A stretch of DNA of 64,000 nucleotides, from contig DATIKM010000108.1 of NCBI GenBank assembly GCA_035477595.1, positions 55,363 through 119,362 on the forward strand, written 5' to 3'. Each line of letters starts with the position of its first letter. Position 1 is the stretch's first letter. The notes below the pieces were generated by a model. It made no database searches, was not told the DNA's origin, and saw only the letters and a list, made by a program, of their open reading frames with translations. Shown here one piece after another: positions 1-6,510 of the stretch. Source of the DNA: DATIKM01 sp035477595. GTDB lineage: Bacteria; Armatimonadota; Chthonomonadetes; Chthonomonadales; CAJBBX01. Position numbers and translations under genes: made by a program.

Positions 1-1049
1 CGACGCACGGCGCCTCCGCCCGCGTTGTAGGAGGCCAGCGCGAGCTCGATCTGCCTCCAGGAGAGCATGCCCTCGGGAGTGCCTGGCGTGCGGAACCTCT
101 GCAGCTTCTGCGTGAGCAGGTTCACAGATGTCCGAACGTTCTGCACCGGGTCATATGGGTTGGTGAGCCTGTTCGCGCGCACATTGACCGGCATGAGTTG
201 CCCCAGGCCCATGGCGCCCGCGCGCGAGGTGGCCCGGGGATTGAAGTTGGACTCGGCGATGATCAGGGCGACGACCAGCCGGGGATCGACGCGGTGGCGG
301 CCGGCGAAGTAGAGGATGCTGACGGTGATCTGGTCGACCTCAGTGGCGGTGAGGCGGCGGTTCCAGCCAGCGATGAAGCGTGCGTAGTCGCCGTAGACCG
401 CCTGCGCCGCAGGGGTCAGGTAGCGTCTGGCCAGCGGGGAGACCTCAACCGGAGCGCCCGCAATGGGGCGCGTGGTGAGACCGCGCGAGGGCTGGCGGCC
501 GCGCTGCGCCGCAACCATCGACGCGGCCCGCGCCTGCGCTTCCGCAGCCGCCTGCATGCGGGCGGCTGCCTGTCGCTCACGGGCGCTAACCTCTGCATCG
601 AGCGCCATCGCGACCGGTTCGAAGACGTCGGCGTTGTCCGTGGTTGGCCTGCGGACGCGCGCCAGTATGCGGAGTCTCTCGACGGAGGCATCGAGAGCGA
701 GGGCCGCGTCCGGGTTTCGCGAACGCAGAAAGAGCAGGCGCCCACCCGCCTGTGTGAGCATGAACGAGACATCCGTGCCGTAACGGCTTACCCCGTTCAC
801 AGTACCCACCAACTCCACCACACGTCCGGCGTGCTGCCCGGGGTTTGCCTCCGCGTCCATGGCGGTGAGGCGGTGGTCGAACCCGAGGTGTCGGCGCAGT
901 TGCAGGTACTGGTCCACCGGCAAGGCGACACACACGGTGGGCATGAGGAGCGCGAACAGAAGGAGCCACACGCGAACGCACAGGCCGCGGCTCGCGATCC
1001 AGCCGGCCGCCATCCGATGCCGTGGGTCGAGGTCTATGAAGCGGAGCAT
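1..1049 (-). CDS. Lytic transglycosylase, SLT domain (3' end outside window)
   Basis: This is a murein-cleaving lytic transglycosylase that acts in the envelope; about 349 residues are visible before the gene runs off the left edge. Residues 15-45 are an N-terminal hydrophobic segment, probably a signal peptide or anchor. A middle domain (about 50-150) has no clear family and is followed by an Ala/Gln/Arg-rich, probably coiled, stretch near 155-190. The SLT catalytic domain begins near 235. The catalytic Glu sits in IIAESNF at about residue 266, followed by the family signatures AMGLGQLMP and, at the edge, LASYNAGGGAV. The ATG at 1049 was chosen; an in-frame ATG 12 codons later is possible. 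It lies directly downstream of a tRNA-Ser gene on the same strand, so it may be co-transcribed with it. Confidence 0.85.
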   Translation of the reverse strand, partial: MLRFIDLDPRHRMAAGWIASRGLCVRVWLLLFALLMPTVCVALPVDQYLQLRRHLGFDHRLTAMDAEANPGQHAGRVVELVGTVNGVSRYGTDVSFMLTQAGGRLLFLRSRNPDAALALDASVERLRILARVRRPTTDNADVFEPVAMALDAEVSARERQAAARMQAAAEAQARAASMVAAQRGRQPSRGLTTRPIAGAPVEVSPLARRYLTPAAQAVYGDYARFIAGWNRRLTATEVDQITVSILYFAGRHRVDPRLVVALIIAESNFNPRATSRAGAMGLGQLMPVNVRANRLTNPYDPVQNVRTSVNLLTQKLQRFRTPGTPEGMLSWRQIELALASYNAGGGAVR

Positions 1050-1069
1050 GGCGTCTACAGGTGCACAGG

Positions 1070-1164
1070 TGGCGGAGAGACCGGGATTCGAACCCGGGGT
1101 GAGGGCTATACACCCCCACAACCGCTTAGCAGGCGGCCGCTTTCGACCACTCAGCCATCTCTCC
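1070..1164 (-). tRNA. tRNA-Ser (anticodon GCU)
   Basis: Read on the minus strand, the gene folds as a class II tRNA with a 7-bp acceptor stem (GGAGAGA pairing with TCTCTCC), a G discriminator and an encoded CCA end. The anticodon loop is CTGCTAA, giving anticodon GCT, so it reads AGC/AGU serine codons. It has a long variable arm typical of tRNA-Ser and a T-loop GTTCGAATC. It lies between prmA and the lytic transglycosylase gene. Confidence 0.96.
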
Positions 1165-1175
1165 GCGCAGGCGGG

Positions 1176-1204
1176 ATTATAGCATCATTGTCGGTGACGC
1201 ACAA
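1176..1204 (-). promoter_or_regulatory. Sigma-70-type promoter of tRNA-Ser(GCU)
   Basis: On the minus strand there is a perfect TATAAT at 1176-1181, 17 bp downstream of TTGTGC at 1199-1204. The predicted start of transcription is about 5 bases before the mature tRNA. The -35 box abuts the prmA stop codon. Confidence 0.65.
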
Positions 1205-1205
1205 G

Positions 1206-2123
1206 CTACCGCTCAGCTGTGGGGGCGTCGTGCTTTCGGGCCGCCACGAGCCGCCAGACGTCGTCGGATCGGACCTCGACGACCTGGAGGCCCGAGGAGG
1301 CAAGCGCTGTCTCGACGTCCGGCAGGCGCTCGTCCACGATGCCGCACGCGACGAAGACGCCCGCGGGCCGCAGGGCGTTCGCTGCGAGCGGGGCGATCTC
1401 GATGATCGCGTCGGCAACGATGTTCGCGACCACAAGGTCGCAGACAGGGAGCCGCTCGTAGAAGCCCTCGAACTCGTGCACCGTGACGCGTTGGGTCAGA
1501 CCGTTCTGTGCCACGTTCTCGCGAGCGATGCGACGCGGTAGAGGGTCGATGTCGGTTGCGTGGACCTCCCGCGCTCCGAGCAGCGCCGCGGCTATCGCCA
1601 GGATCCCGGAGCCCGTTCCGATGTCAGCCACCACGGCGCCGGGGGTCACGAGGTCATCGATGGCGAGGAGGCACAGGCGCGTGGTGGGGTGCCCTCCGGT
1701 TCCGAAGGCCATGCCGGGGTCCATCTTGATGACTACGCGGTCGGGCGCCCCGGCATACGGCTGCCAGGACGGCTGGATCGCGAGGCGACGGCCAATCTCG
1801 GTGGGGGCGTAGAACTGGCGCCACGCGGTCGCCCAGTCCGCATCCTCGACAAAGGTGACGGTGAGGTCGCCGGCTGAAGGGAGGCCGCAGGCTGGAAACG
1901 CGTCGAGGCGAGCGCGAAGGCCGGCGAGTGCAGCCTCGATGCCATCCGTGACGGGGATGCAGCCTGTCACCGTGACCGGCTCCGAGCCCGTCTCGGCGAC
2001 GCCGGAGCAGCCGGCGCTCATGAGGGCTGCGGAGGCGGCTTCCGAAGCGGCGGAAGGCAACTCGATGCGGATGGACGCCCAGCGCACGCTGCTCAGGGGT
2101 CCGGAGCGGGCATCAGCCGCCAC
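1206..2123 (-). CDS. prmA: Ribosomal protein L11 methyltransferase
   Basis: PrmA is a SAM-dependent enzyme that trimethylates lysines and the N-terminus of ribosomal protein L11. The 305-residue protein shows the family block GMAFGTGGHPTTRL, the SAM-binding motif VVADIGTGSGILAIAA, the acidic DIDP that contacts the ribose, and the VVANIVADAI (NILA-type) motif. The GTG at 2123 overlaps the dnaJ stop by 11 bases, suggesting translational coupling. Another in-frame GTG at 2087 would start the protein at VRWASIRIEL, closer to the usual PrmA N-terminus, so the first 12 residues are doubtful. It is the third gene of rpoZ-dnaJ-prmA, and a dnaJ-prmA pairing is common in bacteria. Confidence 0.93.
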   Translation of the reverse strand: MAADARSGPLSSVRWASIRIELPSAASEAASAALMSAGCSGVAETGSEPVTVTGCIPVTDGIEAALAGLRARLDAFPACGLPSAGDLTVTFVEDADWATAWRQFYAPTEIGRRLAIQPSWQPYAGAPDRVVIKMDPGMAFGTGGHPTTRLCLLAIDDLVTPGAVVADIGTGSGILAIAAALLGAREVHATDIDPLPRRIARENVAQNGLTQRVTVHEFEGFYERLPVCDLVVANIVADAIIEIAPLAANALRPAGVFVACGIVDERLPDVETALASSGLQVVEVRSDDVWRLVAARKHDAPTAER

Positions 2124-3243
2124 CTCGGAAGAGCCGGCCCAGAATCCCGCGGTCGTCGGCCTCTTCGGCTTCCTCGCCGAGGCTCCGCGCGAGCTCGCGC
2201 AGGAGCTGCCGCTGCTCTCCGCTCAGCTTCGTGGGCACCTGCACCTGCACGATGACGTACTGGTGGCCGCGGCCGCGGCCACCGAGGTCCGGCGCTCCGC
2301 GGTCGCGCAGGCGGAACGTCGAGCCTGGCTGCGTGCCCGCGGGGATGTCCAGCTCCTCAGTCCCATCGATCCTGGGCACCGTCACCTTGCCACCGAGTGC
2401 TGCGCGGGCGAAGGAGATCGGGACCTCGCAGTAGAGGTCGTTGCCGCGCCGCTCGAACACCTCGTGCGGCTGCACGTGCGTGTGCACATACAGGTCGCCC
2501 GGCTCGCCGCTGCGGATGCCGGCGTCCCCCTCGCCCTGCAGCCGAACACGGCTGCCGGTGTCGATTCCTGCGGGGATGCGCACCGAGCGCTCGCGCTGTC
2601 GGCGCATGCGTCCGCTGCCGCCGCACTGCTGGCAGGGGCTTGGGATGACGCGCCCCTCGCCTCTACAGCGCCCGCACGTAGCAGTGGTCTGGAAAGTGCC
2701 GAGGAGCGTGCTCCGCGTGCTCCGAACATGGCCGGCGCCGCGACACACCGGGCACGTTTCGGGGTGGGTGCCGGGCTCCGCGCCAGTGCCGGTGCACACC
2801 TCGCAGCGCTCCAGGCGGGCGTACGCAAGGCTCTTCTCGGCGCCGAGGACGGCCTCCTCGAGCGTGAGCTGGATGTCGATCCGGAGGTCGTCGCCGCGCG
2901 CGGCGACCGTGGCGCTGCTGGCGCCCTGGCCTCCCTGTCCGAAGAACGCGTCGAAGATATCGGTGAAGCCGCCGAAGCCCGCCGGGCCAAAGCCGAAACC
3001 GCCGTCCGCAGCCGCGCCGTTGAGCGCCTCGTGTCCGAACCGATCGTACGCGCGTCGCTTCGCCTCGTCGCTCAGGACCTCATGCGCCTCATTGATCTCG
3101 CGGAACCGCGCCTCGGCATTCGACGCCTTGTTAACGTCCGGATGGTATCTGCGCGCGAGGTTGCGGAAGGCCCGCTTGATCTCTTCGGTGCTGGCGTTGC
3201 GCGACACGCCCAACACCTCATAGTAGTCGCGCTTCTCTGACAT
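2113..3243 (-). CDS. dnaJ: Molecular chaperone DnaJ
   Basis: DnaJ is a co-chaperone that stimulates DnaK ATPase and delivers unfolded clients. It has 376 residues, the usual length. The J-domain (residues 1-70) carries the HPD triad in RRYHPDVNK. A Gly/Phe-rich linker follows (GGFGFGPAGFGGF). The zinc-finger region holds all four CxxCxGxG repeats (CEVCTGTG, CPVCRGAG, CGRCRGEG, CQQCGGSG). The C-terminal substrate-binding domains end at RLFRGGG. The ATG at 3243 has GGAG seven bases upstream and is preferred to a GTG two codons earlier. It sits 27 bp downstream of rpoZ, and its stop overlaps the prmA start. No dnaK or grpE lies beside it. Confidence 0.96.
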   Translation of the reverse strand: MSEKRDYYEVLGVSRNASTEEIKRAFRNLARRYHPDVNKASNAEARFREINEAHEVLSDEAKRRAYDRFGHEALNGAAADGGFGFGPAGFGGFTDIFDAFFGQGGQGASSATVAARGDDLRIDIQLTLEEAVLGAEKSLAYARLERCEVCTGTGAEPGTHPETCPVCRGAGHVRSTRSTLLGTFQTTATCGRCRGEGRVIPSPCQQCGGSGRMRRQRERSVRIPAGIDTGSRVRLQGEGDAGIRSGEPGDLYVHTHVQPHEVFERRGNDLYCEVPISFARAALGGKVTVPRIDGTEELDIPAGTQPGSTFRLRDRGAPDLGGRGRGHQYVIVQVQVPTKLSGEQRQLLRELARSLGEEAEEADDRGILGRLFRGGG

Positions 3244-3270
3244 GCTCACGCTCCGGCCACGCGGCCGAAC

Positions 3271-3966
3271 CTACTCCTCGTCGGGCTTGGCGACAGGCGC
3301 GCCGTCCGTGTCATCGCCACCGGTGTCAGGGTCGGCTTCCCGATCGGCCTCAACGGCCAGGTTGTCGTCGGCGTCGGCGTCGAGCGCGACGCCCACAGCG
3401 AACGGCGCCTCCGGATCGTCCTCACCACTGTCGCCCACCGCCATTACGACGGCCGTCAGCTCGTCCTCCTCGACTGCGACGACTACGATGCCGTCCTCCT
3501 CGTCGGCCTCCTCATCGGCGCCGCCCAGAACCTCCACCTCTGCGGTGCGCGGCACCACCTGCTCGTCCTCTCCGTCATCCTCTCCCAGGACAGCCACCGT
3601 CAGGGGGCTCTCCTCCTCATCGGCTGCGACGGCCTCGATGTCGTCGCCATCGTCGACCAGTGGCGCGAAGTCGTCGCCGTGGCCGTCGCCCTCCGTGCCG
3701 AGCTCGTCGTCGTAGGTGGCGAGCAGGCCGCCCAAGACGGGCGTGGCCGCCAGGCTCGTCGGCAGCGCCTCGGGCTCGCCGATCTGAACCATCGTGATCT
3801 GCCCCTGCGCGAGCTCCTCAAGAGCGACTGTGAGCGGGTTGGTGGACTTCGAGTCCACGAGACGCCGCGCGCCGTCTCGCACCTGCTTGGCGCGCTTGGC
3901 GGCCACGATCACGAGAGCGTACTTGCTGCCCACCTTGTCGAGCTTGTCTGGCGCCGGGTAGATCAT
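3271..3966 (-). CDS. rpoZ: RNA polymerase omega subunit with a long acidic C-terminal tail
   Basis: RpoZ is the small omega subunit that helps fold and assemble the beta' subunit of RNA polymerase. Residues 1-64 match the omega core: YPAPDKL, SKYALVIVAAKRAKQV, then NPLTVALEELAQGQI. The ATG at 3966 has a full AGGAGG upstream, so the longer upstream reading frame is not used. The protein is 231 residues, whereas omega is normally 60-110. The extra 165 or so residues are rich in Asp and Glu with alternating hydrophobic stretches (for example GIVVVAVEED) and look low-complexity. The frame is open and the GC-rich third positions continue to the stop, so the tail appears coded rather than read-through. 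It is first in the operon with dnaJ and prmA. Confidence 0.88.
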   Translation of the reverse strand: MIYPAPDKLDKVGSKYALVIVAAKRAKQVRDGARRLVDSKSTNPLTVALEELAQGQITMVQIGEPEALPTSLAATPVLGGLLATYDDELGTEGDGHGDDFAPLVDDGDDIEAVAADEEESPLTVAVLGEDDGEDEQVVPRTAEVEVLGGADEEADEEDGIVVVAVEEDELTAVVMAVGDSGEDDPEAPFAVGVALDADADDNLAVEADREADPDTGGDDTDGAPVAKPDEE

Positions 3967-4107
3967 GGATGGTGGGCCTCCTGCGGCCGCAGCGGCTCGG
4001 AGCATCGCTCTCGGACATTGAGACGAACACAAACGGCCCCGGCAGGGTCGGCAACCGCGGCCGTGACGCACCTCATGCGACGATCATCGGCTTCTGGGCA
4101 CGCCGGC

Positions 4108-4137
4108 ATTATGTGCGATGCGAGCCGGGCGAGTCAA
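4108..4137 (-). promoter_or_regulatory. Sigma-70-type promoter of the rpoZ operon
   Basis: On the minus strand there is TTGACT (4132-4137), an 18-bp spacer, and CATAAT (4108-4113). The predicted transcript starts near 4101 and leaves a leader of about 135 bases before the rpoZ ATG. Confidence 0.7.
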
Positions 4138-4185
4138 GGCAGGTCGATGGTCGGCAACCGCTAGCCGGGCGACAAGCGAGGGCGG

Positions 4186-4215
4186 TTGGCCCGGCAAGGG
4201 GAGGCGTGCTACACT
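4186..4215 (+). promoter_or_regulatory. Probable promoter of murB giving a leaderless mRNA
   Basis: TTGGCC (4186-4191) is followed 18 bp later by TACACT (4210-4215). The ATG of murB begins only 6 bases after the -10 box, so transcription would begin at or next to the start codon. The only Shine-Dalgarno-like sequence (GGGGAGG) lies too far upstream and inside the promoter. Confidence 0.5.
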
Positions 4216-4221
4216 GGCCGC

Positions 4222-5196
4222 ATGGAGGACCGCCTGCTTGCCCTCGTCGCCGCCTCGCCCCCCGCAGTGCGATCAGCCCTGGCGCGCGGCGAGCTTCTGC
4301 GCGACCACACGACCCTGCGCGTCGGCGGTCCGGCCGACCTCTTCTGGTGCGCTCGGGATGCCGACCTGCTCGCCAAGACGCTCGCGCTGGCGCAGCGCCT
4401 GGGCGCGCCGGTGACCCTTCTTGGGGGTGGCAGCAATGTCTGCGTCAGCGACCGCGGCGTGCGGGGGCTCGTCGTACGCAACCGCTGCGAGCGCGCGACC
4501 ATCGGCCTCGAGACGCGAAGCGACGCGGGCAAGTCACTCATGCAGCTCTTCGTCGATACCGCGCGCGCCGGACTGAGCGGGCTGGAGTTCGCCGTGGGGA
4601 TCCCGGGGACGCTCGGCGGCGCGATGGTCTCCAACGCCGGGGCCTACCAGCAGGCCATCGCCGACGTGGTCGACCGTATTGACGTGGTCGAGGGCGGTGA
4701 ACGCCGCGTCGAGGGCGTCGACTGGATGCGCTTCTCGTACCGTGACAGCCGACTTCGGCGTCCGGGCGCGGAGCCCGCCGCAGTCGTCGGCGTGTGGCTG
4801 AAGCTTGGGTCCGCAGGGCGCAAGGCAGTTTTGGATAGGGCGCGGCAGAACCAGCGGAACCGGATCCATCGACAGCCGTGGCAGCCATCCGCCGGCAGCT
4901 TCTTCAAGAACGTCTATGATGCATCGCTCGCGGCGGAAGTGCCGGGCGTGCCTGACCTTCTCCGCGCGAAGGGCATTGTTCCCGCGGGCATCCTCAGCGC
5001 GGCGTGCGGCTGCAAGGGCCTTGCGGTCGGCGGAGCGCAGATCAGCCTTCGGCATGGCAACTTCGTAGTGAACCGCGGCGGAGCAACAGCCGCCGACATA
5101 CGGTTGCTGGCCGATCGGGTGAGACGGCGCGTGTTGGACCGGTTCGGCGTGACGCTCGAGGAAGAGGTCCTCTATGTGGGTGACTGGACCTCGTGA
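4222..5196 (+). CDS. murB: UDP-N-acetylenolpyruvoylglucosamine reductase (MurB)
   Basis: MurB is the NADPH/FAD enzyme that reduces enolpyruvyl-UDP-GlcNAc to UDP-MurNAc in peptidoglycan synthesis. The 324-residue protein has the N-terminal substrate motif HTTLRVGGPADLF, the FAD-binding LLGGGSNVCVSD, GIPGTLGGAMVSNAGAY, the FSYRDSRL segment, and the catalytic serine region SAGSFFKN. The C-terminal Glu motif LEEEV supplies the proton donor. The ATG at 4222 is preferred to an upstream ATG because the extra residues are not conserved. The 3' end overlaps the next gene by 23 bases. It is unusual in standing alone instead of in a mur/fts cluster. Confidence 0.95.
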   Translation: MEDRLLALVAASPPAVRSALARGELLRDHTTLRVGGPADLFWCARDADLLAKTLALAQRLGAPVTLLGGGSNVCVSDRGVRGLVVRNRCERATIGLETRSDAGKSLMQLFVDTARAGLSGLEFAVGIPGTLGGAMVSNAGAYQQAIADVVDRIDVVEGGERRVEGVDWMRFSYRDSRLRRPGAEPAAVVGVWLKLGSAGRKAVLDRARQNQRNRIHRQPWQPSAGSFFKNVYDASLAAEVPGVPDLLRAKGIVPAGILSAACGCKGLAVGGAQISLRHGNFVVNRGGATAADIRLLADRVRRRVLDRFGVTLEEEVLYVGDWTS

Positions 5197-6163
5197 CGGG
5201 TTTAGTGCGCGCGGACGCGCCGCGTCGCGCCGGCGCGCGTTGACGGACGGCCCGCCGGCCGGCGCCCATGGTGCGCGCCTCCTGCGCTACGGGGTGTTGC
5301 TCGCGGCGCAGGCGGCGGTCGGCTCGGCCGCTGTCCTGGCGCGGGTGGGCATTGCGGCCGGGGTCGAGCCGCTTCCGCTCGCCGCGTGGAGGATGGCGCT
5401 CGCGTGGGGATGCGTGGCGCTCGCTGTCGGATGGCGCAACCCCGGAGCGCCCGTGGGCGCCGCGCGCGCGGCCAAGCTCTGCGCGGCTGGCGTTTGTCTC
5501 GGGCTTCACTTCGTGACGTGGTTCGCATCGCTCGAGCACATCAGCGTGGCCCGGTCGGCTCTGCTGGTGTCGACGAGCCCGGTCTGGGTGGGCCTCGGCG
5601 TCTGGTTGGTCTGGCGCCTGAGGCCTCCGGCGCGCTTCTGGTGGGGGGTTGCCGTTGCTCTCTGCGGCGTCTGGGCGGTCGCGGCAGGCGGGCCTGCGGG
5701 CGGAGGCGCGCCGCGGCCCGATGCCACGAAGGGTGACGCCTTTGCGCTGGCCGGCGCCGTCTTCATCGCGGCCTACTTCCTGCTAACGCAGGCCGAGCAG
5801 TCGCGGATGGGCACCTGGCGCGTGGTGCTGTGGACCTACGGGAGCGCCGCCATCTCCCTGTGGGTCGCGGTCGCCGTGCTGGGCGCTGGCGCCGCGCCGC
5901 GCGGGGCGGAGGCGTGGAGCTCGGTGATAGCGCTGGCGGCGGTGCCGCAACTGATCGGCCACACGGCGCTCAACTGGTCGCTGAGGCACTTCCCGGCCGG
6001 CGTCGTGGGCGCGTCTACACTGCTCGAGCCCGTAGTGGCCGCCGGCCTGGCATGGTGGCTGCTGTCGGAGTCGGTCACCGGCATGCAGGCAGCGGGAGCC
6101 GTGGTGCTTCTCACTGGCGTCTGGGCCGCGATCCGGCGCGCCGACTGGGGCGAGCGCAGGTGA
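5174..6163 (+). CDS. EamA/DMT-family membrane transporter
   Basis: This inner-membrane protein of 329 residues belongs to the drug/metabolite transporter superfamily. About ten hydrophobic helices form two EamA repeats. The first repeat begins near residue 38 (LLRYGVLLAAQAAVGSAAV), and the second near residue 190 (GDAFALAGAVFIAAYFLLT). Each repeat ends in the typical small-residue pattern, for example LEPVVAAGLAWWLLSE. The first 35 or so residues are Arg/Ala-rich and may be untranslated if a later start is used. Substrate cannot be told from sequence; metabolite efflux is usual for the family. It overlaps murB by 23 bases and is probably co-transcribed. Confidence 0.85.
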   Translation: MWVTGPRDGFSARGRAASRRRALTDGPPAGAHGARLLRYGVLLAAQAAVGSAAVLARVGIAAGVEPLPLAAWRMALAWGCVALAVGWRNPGAPVGAARAAKLCAAGVCLGLHFVTWFASLEHISVARSALLVSTSPVWVGLGVWLVWRLRPPARFWWGVAVALCGVWAVAAGGPAGGGAPRPDATKGDAFALAGAVFIAAYFLLTQAEQSRMGTWRVVLWTYGSAAISLWVAVAVLGAGAAPRGAEAWSSVIALAAVPQLIGHTALNWSLRHFPAGVVGASTLLEPVVAAGLAWWLLSESVTGMQAAGAVVLLTGVWAAIRRADWGERR

Positions 6164-6315
6164 GGACGATGAGCACCGGGACGCTGTGATGGCAGGCGAC
6201 TCCCGTGTGTGCCGGGCTCGGTAGGCAGCGAGCACCACGGAGATGCGCCACGCGGCCCCCTCAACAGCGACCATCGCACGGGCGGCGCAGCGGAGCGTGC
6301 GTGTGGAGCATTGGG

Positions 6316-6510
6316 ATGCGCGAGCGGAACCTTCAGGGCGTCGTTCGGTGGATGACCCGATCGGGCGTCGTAGCGGGCTTCCTTCCTCCGGACGTCGCCC
6401 TCCCGCTGATCTCCTCCGGCTGGAAGATGGCGACCGCGTGTGCCTGCGCCGTCCTCGACGCGTCTGCGGGCCAGCTCGCGCGGAATGCGGCAATGGGTGC
6501 GGTCCCGTGA
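6316..6510 (+). CDS. Possible 64-residue small protein coupled to the next gene
   Basis: I do not recognise this protein. The ATG at 6316 has GGAG about nine bases upstream. Nearly every codon ends in G or C, as in real genes here. Its stop TGA overlaps the GTG start of the following membrane protein (GTGA), an arrangement typical of translational coupling. The sequence has a hydrophobic middle (SGVVAGFLPPDVALPLI) and a small Cys-containing segment (ACACAVLDA). It could also be a chance frame in GC-rich DNA, because the frame of the next gene also stays open upstream. Confidence 0.35.
   Translation: MRERNLQGVVRWMTRSGVVAGFLPPDVALPLISSGWKMATACACAVLDASAGQLARNAAMGAVP

Noticed and set aside
1855..3240. 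461-codon open frame on the plus strand
   Set aside because: It lies wholly antisense to dnaJ and prmA, has no family features and is explained by GC-rich codon bias.
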